From Thiohalocapsa sp. (GTDB lineage: Bacteria; Pseudomonadota; Gammaproteobacteria; Chromatiales; Chromatiaceae), in assembly GCF_019695415.1 (NCBI RefSeq), contig NZ_JAIFKJ010000331.1, forward strand, positions 1 through 9,638: DNA of 9,638 bases. Reading direction: 5' to 3'. Below, piece after piece: positions 1-6,635 of this stretch. Made by a program: the position numbers and the translations under genes. How positions within the stretch are numbered: position 1 is the stretch's first letter; each line of letters begins with the position of its first letter. The notes under the pieces are model-generated. The model was not told where the DNA came from. It did no database searches and was given only the letters and a program-made list of their open reading frames with translations.

Positions 1-73
1 GAGCGCCGCTGCAAACCGCAAACACCTGCACAGTTGGCCCGGTTACGGCCTTACCGTGCCGTCGTTGGGTCAA

Positions 74-370
74 TCAGCCCTGCTTATCCGGCACCGGGCG
101 ACTGCCGCTGTCGCGACCGAGCTGCGCCAAGGCGCGGAGCACATCCGACAGCGTGTCAGCCAGGGCGCTGCCGGCACCCGACATGTTTTCCTCCTCAGCA
201 ACCATCTCCTCGCGGAGGTCCTGTTCCCACTGCTCCAGCAGTGCGATCTTCTGCTCGGGGCTCATGCCGTCATGGTCGGCAATGTCCCGCGGGCTTGCCA
301 GCTCGAAGCCGGCGCGGGCGCGGATGGCGTCGGCACCCACTGCGGCTTGAGGATCGATGGTCTTAGGCAT
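74..370 (-). CDS. conserved hypothetical protein, 98 aa, acidic
   Basis: The function is unknown. The ATG at 370 has a good ribosome site (AGGAG, about 7 nt upstream) and the frame ends in TGA at 74-76. The protein is acidic and soluble, with no signal peptide or membrane segment. Its core (about residues 23-65) reads FELASPRDIADHDGMSPEQK, then a segment with LLEQWEQDLRE and AEEENMSG. From memory, this pattern of 'SP..I..D..L..EQKI.LL.QWE.D..E......EENM' recurs in short uncharacterised proteobacterial proteins; that is recognition, not a database result. The C-terminal third (LADTLSDVLRALAQLG) is probably an amphipathic helix. It lies 69 bp downstream of the kinase-like gene on the same strand, so co-transcription is likely. 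A small stress-related or protein-binding role is possible but unproven. Confidence 0.82.
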   Translation of the reverse strand: MPKTIDPQAAVGADAIRARAGFELASPRDIADHDGMSPEQKIALLEQWEQDLREEMVAEEENMSGAGSALADTLSDVLRALAQLGRDSGSRPVPDKQG

Positions 371-439
371 GGAACAGCTCCTGTTTGGTAACTTTTGTTG
401 CAGCGCTTGTTGCGCTCCGAAGGCCGTGTACTAGCCGCC

Positions 440-1147
440 TCAGTTGGCAATGGGCAGCCGGAATACAGCACTGTCTGGCCCGAGGGTCAGGCTGCCGCCG
501 TGATCCTGCGCAACGCGCTCGGCCGCTCTGACCATGAGCTGCAGATCTGCGCGCTCTCTGGGAGTGTCGGGCGGCGCCGCGCCGGTGGCGGTGATGGCGA
601 GCCAAAGCTCGCTGTCGCGACGTTCGACCCGCAAGCGCGGGCGCTGCGCACAAACGCCGTTGCAGTCAGTGCCCACGCCCACGAGCCGCAACGCATGCAC
701 CAATGCCGCCTCCAGACTCGTCGGCTCCACCGCGAGGGTTGTGTTGTCGGGCTCTGCCCCCGCGACGTCACCGCCAAAGGCAAGCACCACCCCCGCCGCG
801 AGCGCGGCGGCGTCCACGCGCTGCCGCGGGCCGTCACCGAAGCGGGTGGACTTGACCGCATTCGAGAGCTCCGTGGCGACGCTGCCCGCGGCGCTATGGA
901 TGCGTGCCAGGCGCTCCGCCCGCTGCGCATCGTCCTCGTGCTCGAGCTGCATGGTCTCGGAGATGAGGTCGATGACACTCAAGGGTGTGCGCAGCCGGTG
1001 TGCCTGCTGACGCGCCTGCTCGGCCAAGAGCGAACGCCGCTCGAGGTCGGCAAGGCGCTCCAGCGCGGGGTTGAGGTCTGTTCCGGCCGCTGGCGCTTCG
1101 GGGGCGGTGGAGCCGGTCTCACCGCCGCGCCGCCTGTCCATTGCCAT
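440..1147 (-). CDS. soluble histidine-kinase-like protein with degenerate ATP-binding domain
   Basis: The protein has 235 aa if it starts at the ATG at 1147; a second ATG lies at 1141 and an in-frame TTG at 1207. I chose the ATG because the region upstream of it is basic and reads like non-coding sequence. There is no membrane segment. A coiled segment (about residues 25-48) leads into an H-box, HRLRTPLSVIDLI, with the candidate phospho-acceptor at His50. This is the dimerisation/phosphotransfer helix of HisKA kinases. The C-terminal part keeps the tail of a kinase catalytic domain (RAAERVAQDHGGSLTLGPDS), but the expected N-box asparagine, the DxGxG motif and the GLGL lid are replaced (EAALVHALRL, ITATGAAPPD, ADLQLMV). 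It therefore probably cannot bind ATP normally. It may act as a phosphotransferase, in the manner of ChpT or Spo0B, or as a pseudokinase. A weak sigma-54-like match lies at 1203-1218. The activator at 6676-8115 is a possible partner. Confidence 0.8.
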   Translation of the reverse strand: MAMDRRRGGETGSTAPEAPAAGTDLNPALERLADLERRSLLAEQARQQAHRLRTPLSVIDLISETMQLEHEDDAQRAERLARIHSAAGSVATELSNAVKSTRFGDGPRQRVDAAALAAGVVLAFGGDVAGAEPDNTTLAVEPTSLEAALVHALRLVGVGTDCNGVCAQRPRLRVERRDSELWLAITATGAAPPDTPRERADLQLMVRAAERVAQDHGGSLTLGPDSAVFRLPIAN

Positions 1148-1271
1148 TGGGATGTGGATCGGTCTTGCGTTGCTTGTCCGTCTATCTCGCGGGCAGATCT
1201 TATGCAAACACAGGTCCCACCCGGCGGTCAGCCGGCGGCGTCAAGCACGTCGGCCTGAGCGACCACTTGAC

Positions 1272-1284
1272 ACAGCAGTGCTGT
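1272..1284. repeat. short odd palindrome between CsbD and kinase-like genes
   Basis: ACAGCA-G-TGCTGT is a perfect 6+6 dyad. It lies about 20 bp past the CsbD stop and 125 bp before the kinase-like start. There is no T-run, so it is not a standard terminator. It could be an operator or a processing hairpin, and may equally be chance. Confidence 0.3.
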
Positions 1285-1302
1285 CAGGGCCTTGCGGCTG
1301 CT

Positions 1303-1491
1303 TCAACTATGCTCGTCCACCTGCTTCTCGGCCTCGTCCTTCGTAATGCCGTAGAGCTCCTGCAGGCGGCCGACGAGCTTGTCCCGCTCGCCGTTGATCT
1401 GCGCTAGGTCGTCGTCGGTGAGCTTGCCCCACTTGACCTTCAGCTCGCCCTTGGCTTGCTGCCAGTTACCGCGGATCTGTTCCCAATTCAT
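1303..1491 (-). CDS. CsbD/YjbJ family stress-response protein
   Basis: This 62-aa protein covers the full length of the CsbD family, which usually has 60-70 residues. The sequence MNWEQIRGNWQQAKGELK, then KWGKLTDDDLAQINGERDKL and ELYGITKDEAEKQVDE, follows Escherichia coli YjbJ closely along its whole length. The family is small, highly charged, helical and cytosolic. It accumulates under general or osmotic stress and in stationary phase, and its biochemical function is unknown. The ATG at 1491 has a strong GGGAGG site 5 nt upstream. A sigma-54-like promoter (minus strand, 1563-1548) would give a leader of roughly 45 nt. The gene is followed on the same strand, after 155 bp, by the kinase-like gene. 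The family assignment is firm; sigma-54 control is inferred. Confidence 0.95.
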   Translation of the reverse strand: MNWEQIRGNWQQAKGELKVKWGKLTDDDLAQINGERDKLVGRLQELYGITKDEAEKQVDEHS

Positions 1492-2022
1492 GTTGCCTCC
1501 CGACCGGTATGCCGGTCCTAGTTTGGATGAGTGGCACTATGCAACCTTGCATCCGCCGTACCAGGTCCACAGGCGGCGCCGCCGAACGGGCCGTCGGCGG
1601 GCGCAGTCCCGGGCTGCCGCCACACCGAACCCTACCTGCCGGTGCTTCCGGACGACGCCACCAATGAGGCATTGGGTGATTTGAGCCACTTGCTGGTGCG
1701 AAACACCCATCGGCTGACTGCTATGGCCTGCGCAGTGCGTGGTCCAGTCTGGTGCCGAACGCCGTCTGCATCGATGCGCCGGCGCGTTGCCGAATGGCAC
1801 CATCGGATCGCAGGGGAGATAGACTCTAAGCGGCGCGGCGCCGGTCGCCCGCTGCGACCGCAAAACTACAATCAAGGAAAGTCCGGCGATCTCCGCAACC
1901 CTGAGGCAGCCCTCGGCCAATGACAAACCGGCGTCTTGCCGGCGATCCGTTTGCTCGTCGGTCTGAGGCACCGCATCGCCAGATGTCCCCCACGCACGGG
2001 CCGTCACTATCGGAGGCAGTCC
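1492..2022. other. 531-bp divergent intergenic region, no convincing gene
   Basis: This is the shared upstream region of the CsbD gene (minus) and trkH (plus). Open frames cross it on both strands, but they lack ribosome sites and family resemblance and run into the trkH shadow, so I see no gene. It holds the sigma-54-like site at 1548-1563 and a weaker plus-strand match at 1940-1955 (CGGCGATCCGTTTGCT, 8 of 12) before trkH. It also holds several dyads: a perfect 12-bp palindrome GGCGGCGCCGCC (1572-1583), CCAATG-agg-CATTGG (1661-1675), and CGGTCGC-ccgct-GCGACCG (1842-1860). The dyads might be binding sites for the regulators of either gene. A decayed gene remnant is also possible. Confidence 0.6.
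1548..1563 (-). promoter_or_regulatory. sigma-54 (-24/-12) promoter-like element upstream of CsbD gene
   Basis: Read on the minus strand the site is TGGTACGGCGGATGCA. It matches 10 of the 12 defined positions of the RpoN consensus TGGCACG-N4-TTGCW, including GG at 1562-1561 and GC at 1550-1549 with correct spacing. Transcription would start near 1537, leaving about 45 nt before the CsbD ATG. This is a motif match only. Confidence 0.55.
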
Positions 2023-3495
2023 ATGTCCGAGCCCGCCGTCCAGGCCCTGGTGCACGCCGCCCGCGTCCGCGTAGTGGCGGCAACTCTGGCGCAGCTTCTC
2101 GTGACGCTCGCCCTGCTGACTGCGCTGCCGGCGGCGGTGGCGTTCGGGCTCGGCAGCCTCGCACTCGCGCAGCGCCTGGGGCTGGTGGCGGCGGCGCTCG
2201 GCATCTTGGGCGTCGGGTTGCTGCGGCTGCCGCAGCTGGACATGCGCCGCGTCGACCTGCAATGGAACGAGGCACTGGCGGTGACGGCCCTGGCCTTTCT
2301 ACTGGCAGCGGCGACCATGGTCTGGCCCATGATGGCGGCAGGCATCGGGCCACTGGATGCCCTGCTGGAGACCGTCTCCGCGGTGACCACCACCGGGCTC
2401 ACAGTGCTGCACGGCCTGGCACAGGCAGACCCGGCAGTGCTGTTTCTGCGCGCCTGGATGCAATGGTATGGCGGCCTCGGCATCGCGGTGTTGACGGCCG
2501 CGCTGATCATGCGCCATCACACCAGCGCACGGCGCCTGCTCGAGACCACCGGCGAGCGCCTCACCAGCGCCGGCGCGAGGCAGCATGCGCGTACCGTGTT
2601 TGCGGTCTATGTGCTGCTGACCGTGCTGGCGGTGGGGGCCGTTTGGGCGGCGGGTGTCTCGCCCTATCACGCGCTGCTGTATGCCTTGCCGGCCGCGGCT
2701 ACCGGCGGCTTCGCGCCTGCCGACACGAGCCTAGCCGAGCTGCCGGTGCCGGCCATCGGCGTACTCAACACCGTCTGCCTGCTGGCAGCGGTGAGCCTGC
2801 CGTTGTACGCCCGCGTCCCGACGCACGGCCTCGGTGTCCTCTGGCGCGATGAGGAGGTGCGGACCCTGTTTGCGCTGACGCTGCTCGCGGCCTCAGCTCT
2901 GATGCTGATCGGCCAGCTGCAGCTGGGATTGGACTGGCCGGCAGCGCTCGGGCATGGGCTGGCGCTCGGGATCTCGGCCCAAACCGACACGGGCTTCAGT
3001 ACCACCGAAATCGCCGCCCTGCCGGCTGCGGCGCTGCTGGTGCTGATGCTCGGAATGACCATCGGCGGCTGCACCGGCTCCACCGCCGGCGGACTCAAGA
3101 TCGTGCGCCTGCTGGTGCTGCTGCGCCTGGTGCAGCTGGCGTTGCGGCGCACCGCGGTGGCGGGGCGCGCTGTCCTGCATGCCCGCGTGGACAACGAGCG
3201 CGTGGAGCAGGAGATGATCATCAGCGCCTTGCAGCTGCTGACACTGTGGCTCGCGGTGCTGCTGCTTTCTTGGCTCGTGTTTCTAATACACGGGGCGCCG
3301 CCGCTGCCGAGCCTGTTCGAAGTCGTGTCCGCCACCGCCAACGCCGGCCTCACGGCCGGTCTGACGGGCCCGGAGCTTGCACCGACACTCAAGGCCGTGC
3401 TCATCGCAGACATGCTGTTCGGCCGCGTCGAGATCGTGGCCATGTTGGTGCTCCTTTACCCACCCACCTGGATCGGCAGGAGGCGCAAGCTCTGA
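2023..3495 (+). CDS. trkH: TrkH-type potassium uptake membrane subunit
   Basis: This 490-aa inner-membrane protein moves K+ into the cell and is gated by a cytosolic RCK (TrkA-type) subunit, here encoded by the next gene. The start ATG at 2023 has GGAGG 7 nt upstream; an upstream in-frame start at 1936 would add a basic, non-hydrophobic tail and was rejected. The four pore-loop filters of the Trk/Ktr/HKT fold are visible: SAVTTTGLT (TTTG at 122-125), AATGGFAP (T227-F230), TDTGFS (T323-F325) and TANAGLT (N440-G442). The conserved GCTGSTAGGLKIVR segment lies after the third loop. Two extra N-terminal hydrophobic helices (about 16-68) and the length favour TrkH over the shorter KtrB. The stop overlaps the next start by 1 nt (TGATG), so the two genes are translationally coupled. 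A weak sigma-54-like site (1940-1955) lies upstream. In a salt-loving host this would be an osmotic-adaptation system. Confidence 0.95.
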   Translation: MSEPAVQALVHAARVRVVAATLAQLLVTLALLTALPAAVAFGLGSLALAQRLGLVAAALGILGVGLLRLPQLDMRRVDLQWNEALAVTALAFLLAAATMVWPMMAAGIGPLDALLETVSAVTTTGLTVLHGLAQADPAVLFLRAWMQWYGGLGIAVLTAALIMRHHTSARRLLETTGERLTSAGARQHARTVFAVYVLLTVLAVGAVWAAGVSPYHALLYALPAAATGGFAPADTSLAELPVPAIGVLNTVCLLAAVSLPLYARVPTHGLGVLWRDEEVRTLFALTLLAASALMLIGQLQLGLDWPAALGHGLALGISAQTDTGFSTTEIAALPAAALLVLMLGMTIGGCTGSTAGGLKIVRLLVLLRLVQLALRRTAVAGRAVLHARVDNERVEQEMIISALQLLTLWLAVLLLSWLVFLIHGAPPLPSLFEVVSATANAGLTAGLTGPELAPTLKAVLIADMLFGRVEIVAMLVLLYPPTWIGRRRKL

Positions 3496-4157
3496 TGCGC
3501 ACCGCTTTCATCGGCAGCAATTCGCTGACCATCACCACCGCCGAGCTGCTGCTCGCGGACGGCCACGAGGTCATCATCGTCGAGCGCGACCGCGACCGCA
3601 TCGACGCGCTCAGCGAGCGGATGGACGCAGGCTTCGTGCACGGCGACGGCACCTCACCAGATGTGCTGCGGGACGTGGAGCCCGAGAACACGGGTGTGCT
3701 CTTCTGCCTGCTGGAGTCGGACCAGACCAACATCCTGGCAGCCCTCATCGGCCGCTCCCTGGGCTTCGAGCGGGTCGTGCCGCGCATCAACGACCGCCAG
3801 TTCCAGCACATCACCGACGAGCTGGGGCTGGATGACACCGTGCTGCCCAATCAGGCCGTCGCGAGCCATCTGCGGGATCTGTTGGGCGGCGAGAAGTCCC
3901 TGGAGCTGTCGTCTGTGATCCGGGATGACGCGTCGGTCTTCAGCTTCGTCGCCGGCGACGACGAGGCCGGGCCGCTTGAGGCGCTGGACCTGCCGGAACG
4001 CACGCGCATCGTCTGCATATACCGCAACGAGCGCTTCCGACTGCCCGAAAACACCCGCCGCATCAAGACGGGTGACGAAATGATTCTTATCTGCGCCCGC
4101 GAGCAGCTCGACGAGCTGCACCGGCGCTGGGGCGAGCATGCCGACCAGTCGGATTGA
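3495..4157 (+). CDS. trkA: TrkA/KtrA-type RCK regulatory subunit of K+ channel
   Basis: This 220-aa cytosolic protein is expected to form a gating ring under TrkH. It has one RCK unit: RCK_N at about 1-130, with the Rossmann start MRTAFIGSNSLT, acidic E30 at the end of strand 2, and HGDGTSPDVLRD; and RCK_C at about 135-215, ending KTGDEMILICA. The length fits a single-RCK (Ktr-like) subunit rather than the roughly 458-aa two-RCK enterobacterial TrkA. The ATG at 3495 overlaps the trkH stop and has AGGAGG about 9 nt upstream. The usual GxGxxG nucleotide loop is here GSNSLT (residues 7-12). This suggests altered or absent NAD(H)/ATP binding, although I recall a TrkA subfamily with a similar Gly-poor loop. 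The last 20 nt overlap the following cytochrome frame. Confidence 0.92.
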   Translation: MRTAFIGSNSLTITTAELLLADGHEVIIVERDRDRIDALSERMDAGFVHGDGTSPDVLRDVEPENTGVLFCLLESDQTNILAALIGRSLGFERVVPRINDRQFQHITDELGLDDTVLPNQAVASHLRDLLGGEKSLELSSVIRDDASVFSFVAGDDEAGPLEALDLPERTRIVCIYRNERFRLPENTRRIKTGDEMILICAREQLDELHRRWGEHADQSD

Positions 4158-4482
4158 CGACACCCCAATCGAGACGAAAGAGGTCGCAGCAGGTCCCAGG
4201 CAATTCAATATTCACAAGCCGGATTGGATCGGCAATCTCGAGGACCGGGAAGCGTACGTCTACGACTCCGGCTGTCTGAACTGCCATACCGCCCTCGAGC
4301 GCGCCACCAGCGACGATCCGGCGGCCGGGGCTGCGCACCAGGCCTACTTCGCCAATGCCCAGGGCAACGGGGCCGCGGAAGGCCCCGACAGCTGCGTCGA
4401 CTGCCATCAGCACGTGGGCCACGAGAACCTGCGCAGCGCCTTGGAGGTGCACTTCGACGAGGTGCCCGCGGCCGCCGGCTGA
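4138..4482 (+). CDS. di-heme c-type protein, C-terminal half of NapC/NirT family, no visible export signal
   Basis: The protein has 114 aa and two CXXCH heme sites, C46-L-N-C49-H50 and C86-V-D-C89-H90. Spacing and context resemble hemes 3 and 4 of NapC/NrfH-type quinol dehydrogenases: a histidine in the AAHQAYF segment (H67), then CVDCHQHVGH with H95 five residues after the heme histidine as a likely distal ligand. The family passes electrons from membrane quinol to periplasmic reductases. The N-terminal membrane anchor and the first two hemes are missing. The first 45 residues are hydrophilic with no signal peptide, although heme c is attached in the periplasm. The ATG at 4138 lies inside the end of trkA (20-nt overlap) and has only a weak ribosome site. 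It could be a truncated remnant kept in the operon, a protein with an unrecognised export route, or a mis-called start. Confidence 0.75.
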   Translation: MPTSRIDDTPIETKEVAAGPRQFNIHKPDWIGNLEDREAYVYDSGCLNCHTALERATSDDPAAGAAHQAYFANAQGNGAAEGPDSCVDCHQHVGHENLRSALEVHFDEVPAAAG

Positions 4483-4579
4483 AGCGGTGCCGCCGGTCCC
4501 CGCCCGAGGCGAGCTGATAACAGCGCAGTCTCCGACGGCTCGGCAGGCCGCAGCTGCATAAACTGACACCCGGGTTTTC

Positions 4580-4597
4580 GGCGCGCGTTGTCGCGCC
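4580..4597. repeat. GC-rich dyad upstream of DUF2189 gene
   Basis: GGCGCG-cgttgt-CGCGCC is a perfect 6+6 inverted repeat that ends about 20 bp upstream of the sigma-54-like element at 4618. No T-run follows on either strand. It could be a regulator site or a weak end-of-transcript hairpin for the trk cluster. Confidence 0.3.
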
Positions 4598-4617
4598 CGA
4601 CGCTGTGGGGCTCGGAT

Positions 4618-4633
4618 TGGTGCGCTGCTTGCT
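4618..4633 (+). promoter_or_regulatory. sigma-54 (-24/-12) promoter-like element upstream of DUF2189 gene
   Basis: TGGTGCGCTGCTTGCT matches 10 of 12 positions of TGGCACG-N4-TTGCW, with GG (4619-4620) and GC (4631-4632) correctly spaced and a perfect TTGCT block. The start would be near 4644, giving a leader of about 90 nt before the ATG at 4736. The rest of 4483-4735 shows no gene. Confidence 0.5.
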
Positions 4634-4735
4634 TCCATTCGGGTAACAGACGGGTAAGGCCTGAACGCCGGGTCGTCTCCGGCAGCAACCTGCCCGACCG
4701 CAGCCACACCCCGAAGCATCCTGAGGAGGAATGCC

Positions 4736-5551
4736 ATGAGCACATACGTTCTGTCGACGGCCCATATTCCGCACCGGGAGTACCGCATACCGCACCAGAA
4801 CCTGATGCGCCCTTTCGTCTGGCTGAAGCGCGGCTTCGAGGACATGGTCGCGATGCCGGGCGTCAGTCTCGCCTATGGTGCCGCAGTGGCCGCTCTGGCC
4901 TTTCTGCTGGTCTTCATGACCGTTGGCGGCAGTCAGTTCTTTCTGGTGCCGTTTCTGTTCGGCGGCTTTTTAACCATCGCCCCCATCGTCTCTGTGGGGC
5001 TGGTGGCGATGGCGAAGCGCCGCGAGGAGCAGCGCCATGACCAGACGGTGTGGAAGATGCTGTCGGTCAACACACCGAGCCTGTCGTTGCTGGGTCTCGT
5101 GCTGCTGTTCCTGTTCCTGAACTGGATCATGCTGTCGAATCTCATGTTCGGCGGCTTCTTCCACGAGGTCATGCCTACCTATGGCAGCGTGCGGCCCCTG
5201 CCCGTCATGTTCGGCGAGAGCTGGCCCTTCGCGCTTGTCTACGGCGGGATCGCTCTAGTACTGGCGCTGATCCTGTTCCGGATGGTGGCGCTGGCGCTGC
5301 CGATGCTCGTGGACCAGAAGGTGGACGTTTTCAACGCTGTCTTCGCGAGCTGGCGAGCGGTCGGTGAGAACTGGCCGAGCATGATCGTCTGGGCCGCGCT
5401 CCTGTTCCTGCTGACCGGTCTCGGGATCGGGCTCTGGTTCGTCGGTCTGGTGGTCGTTGTGCCACTCTTGGGGTATGCAACCTGGCATGCCTACCGAGAC
5501 ACGCTGGTGCCCCTGCCCACGGCCACCCCGGAGGCGGACAATAGCCTCTGA
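4736..5551 (+). CDS. DUF2189-type polytopic membrane protein
   Basis: This 271-aa protein is predicted to sit in the inner membrane; its function is unknown. The ATG at 4736 has a strong GAGGAGG site about 7 nt upstream. A roughly 40-residue polar N-terminus (HIPHREYRI, then WLKRGFEDMVAMPGVSLAYG) precedes about six hydrophobic helices: 43-64, 67-93, 115-138, 163-185, and two between 215 and 250. The repeated pattern of 'W.K.G..D....P..SL.YG', a loop with RREEQRHD, and a later helix leading into FNAVFASWRAVGENW is what I know as DUF2189, a family of predicted integral membrane proteins common in Proteobacteria. No catalytic residues are recognisable. It may stand alone or be read through into ligD, which starts 88 bp downstream beyond a strong hairpin. 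The sigma-54-like element at 4618-4633 suggests conditional expression. Confidence 0.87.
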   Translation: MSTYVLSTAHIPHREYRIPHQNLMRPFVWLKRGFEDMVAMPGVSLAYGAAVAALAFLLVFMTVGGSQFFLVPFLFGGFLTIAPIVSVGLVAMAKRREEQRHDQTVWKMLSVNTPSLSLLGLVLLFLFLNWIMLSNLMFGGFFHEVMPTYGSVRPLPVMFGESWPFALVYGGIALVLALILFRMVALALPMLVDQKVDVFNAVFASWRAVGENWPSMIVWAALLFLLTGLGIGLWFVGLVVVVPLLGYATWHAYRDTLVPLPTATPEADNSL

Positions 5552-5570
5552 GCCCATCGGGGAGCCCATT

Positions 5571-5609
5571 GGGCGCCGCTCACCGGCCTGCGCGGTGAAT
5601 CCGGCGCCC
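5571..5609 (+). terminator. two-part GC-rich stem-loop between DUF2189 gene and ligD
   Basis: The outer arms GGGCGCCG (5571-5578) and CGGCGCCC (5602-5609) pair perfectly. Inside, TCACCG (5580-5585) and CGGTGA (5593-5598) pair around a 7-nt loop, with small internal bulges. That is 14 base pairs in all. No U-tract follows, so it is not a classic intrinsic terminator. It may attenuate read-through into ligD or protect the 3' end of the upstream mRNA. Confidence 0.5.
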
Positions 5610-5639
5610 GCTGCGCGCTCTTAACCTGGAGCAAAAGCC

Positions 5640-6509
5640 GTGCAACTGAAGCATCCAGACAAGGTGCTCTTCCCGGACGCCGGCTACAGCAAGCAGGACC
5701 TGGCGGACTACTACGCCGCCGTCAGCGAGCCCTTGCTGGCCCAGGCCGCCGGCCGACCGCTCACGCTGCGCCGGTTCCCGGATGGCATTGGCAAGGAGGG
5801 CTTCTTCCAGCAGCATCATCGCGGCGATCTGCCGGAGGGTCTGCCCGCGCAGCCGGCGCCAACCGCCGACGGCGAAGACGAGATCGTGCACATCACCGTC
5901 GCATCGGCGGATGGACTAAAGGCCCTCGCGGACATGGCGACCCTGGAGCTCCACGGTTGGCTGGCCCGGGCGCCCAAGCTGGACCAGCCCGATCGCCTGG
6001 TGTTCGACCTCGATCCACCGAACGGCGAGTTCGACGCTGTGCGCGAGGCCGCCCGGCGCGTAGCTGCCTTGATGGACGACCTCGGCCTGGTACCTCACCT
6101 GATGACCACCGGTTCCCGCGGTTTGCATGTGCTGGCACCCCTGACGCCCAGCATGGACTTCCACGGCGTTCGCGAGCTCGCCAAGGGGATGGCACACCGC
6201 CTCGCAGAGCGCTATCCGGACAGCCTCACCATTGCCCAGCGCAAGGACAAACGCAGCGGCCGACTCTATTTGGACATCATGCGCAACGCCTACGGGCAGA
6301 GTGCGGTGCTGCCCTACTCACCCCGGGCCAAGCCGGGAGCCCCCGTGGCGACGCCGCTCGACTGGGATGAGCTCGCTGGACTCGAGGATGCCCGAGCCTA
6401 CAACATCAAGTCCATTCCGCGCCGACTCGCACAGAAGGCAGACCCGTGGGCCGACATCGACAGGGCGCAGGCAGACCCAAAGGCGGTGCGCTCCGCACTC
6501 GCCCGCTGA
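5640..6509 (+). CDS. ligD: stand-alone LigD polymerase domain (primase-like, NHEJ family)
   Basis: The protein has 289 aa, the size of the polymerase domain alone; full-length LigD adds a ligase and a phosphoesterase domain, which are absent here. The family (archaeo-eukaryotic primase superfamily) fills gaps and adds nucleotides, often ribonucleotides, at broken DNA ends with Ku. Visible motifs are the metal-binding DLDPP (D123, D125) after LELHGW; the nucleotide-binding TTGSRGLH (156-163, with H163); the third acidic residue in LYLDIMRN (D212); then SAVLPYSPRAKPGAPVATPL. All catalytic residues appear intact. The start is GTG at 5640 with GGAG about 8 nt upstream. No Ku or ligase gene is in the window; they may lie elsewhere. 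It is convergent with the activator gene across a repeat-bearing spacer. Confidence 0.92.
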   Translation: MQLKHPDKVLFPDAGYSKQDLADYYAAVSEPLLAQAAGRPLTLRRFPDGIGKEGFFQQHHRGDLPEGLPAQPAPTADGEDEIVHITVASADGLKALADMATLELHGWLARAPKLDQPDRLVFDLDPPNGEFDAVREAARRVAALMDDLGLVPHLMTTGSRGLHVLAPLTPSMDFHGVRELAKGMAHRLAERYPDSLTIAQRKDKRSGRLYLDIMRNAYGQSAVLPYSPRAKPGAPVATPLDWDELAGLEDARAYNIKSIPRRLAQKADPWADIDRAQADPKAVRSALAR

Positions 6510-6525
6510 GCACCGCCCCCTAAAA

Positions 6526-6635
6526 CGGGGACGGTATACTGATCTTCCCGAAAACCGGTGACTGTGTGTTGGTCTCCGGACACAACTGCGTTGAGCAGTA
6601 GCATGTGTGGGTGACAGATAAGTATACCGTCCCCG
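6526..6635. mobile_element. 110-bp MITE/REP-like element with perfect 15-bp inverted ends
   Basis: CGGGGACGGTATACT at 6526-6540 is repeated inverted, without mismatch, at 6621-6635. The interior has no ORF but contains small hairpins such as ACTGC-gttga-GCAGT (6585-6599). It fills the gap between the convergent ligD and activator genes. I recall GGGGACGGTATACT-type repeats near REP-associated (Y1) transposases in gammaproteobacteria, but no transposase is here. It may be a non-autonomous element, or may serve as a two-way transcript end. Confidence 0.65.

Noticed and set aside
1148..1207. Upstream TTG start giving a 255-aa kinase-like protein
   Set aside because: The extra 20 residues are basic with no family support, TTG is rare, and a weak promoter-like -12 block overlaps this stretch.
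395..1258. 287-codon plus-strand open frame opposite the kinase-like gene
   Set aside because: It has no ribosome site or recognisable domain. The opposite strand carries the histidine box and the kinase-like C-terminus.
1531..1923. 130-codon plus-strand open frame before trkH
   Set aside because: There is no ribosome site at its start, the composition is erratic, and no family was recognised. It would also lie over the CsbD promoter-like site.
1936..2022. Upstream start extending TrkH by 29 residues
   Set aside because: The extension is Arg-rich and polar. The ATG at 2023 has a clear GGAGG site.
1537..2262. 241-codon minus-strand open frame crossing the divergent region into trkH
   Set aside because: It overlaps the trkH N-terminus and has a low-complexity Gln/Arg-rich translation and no family resemblance.
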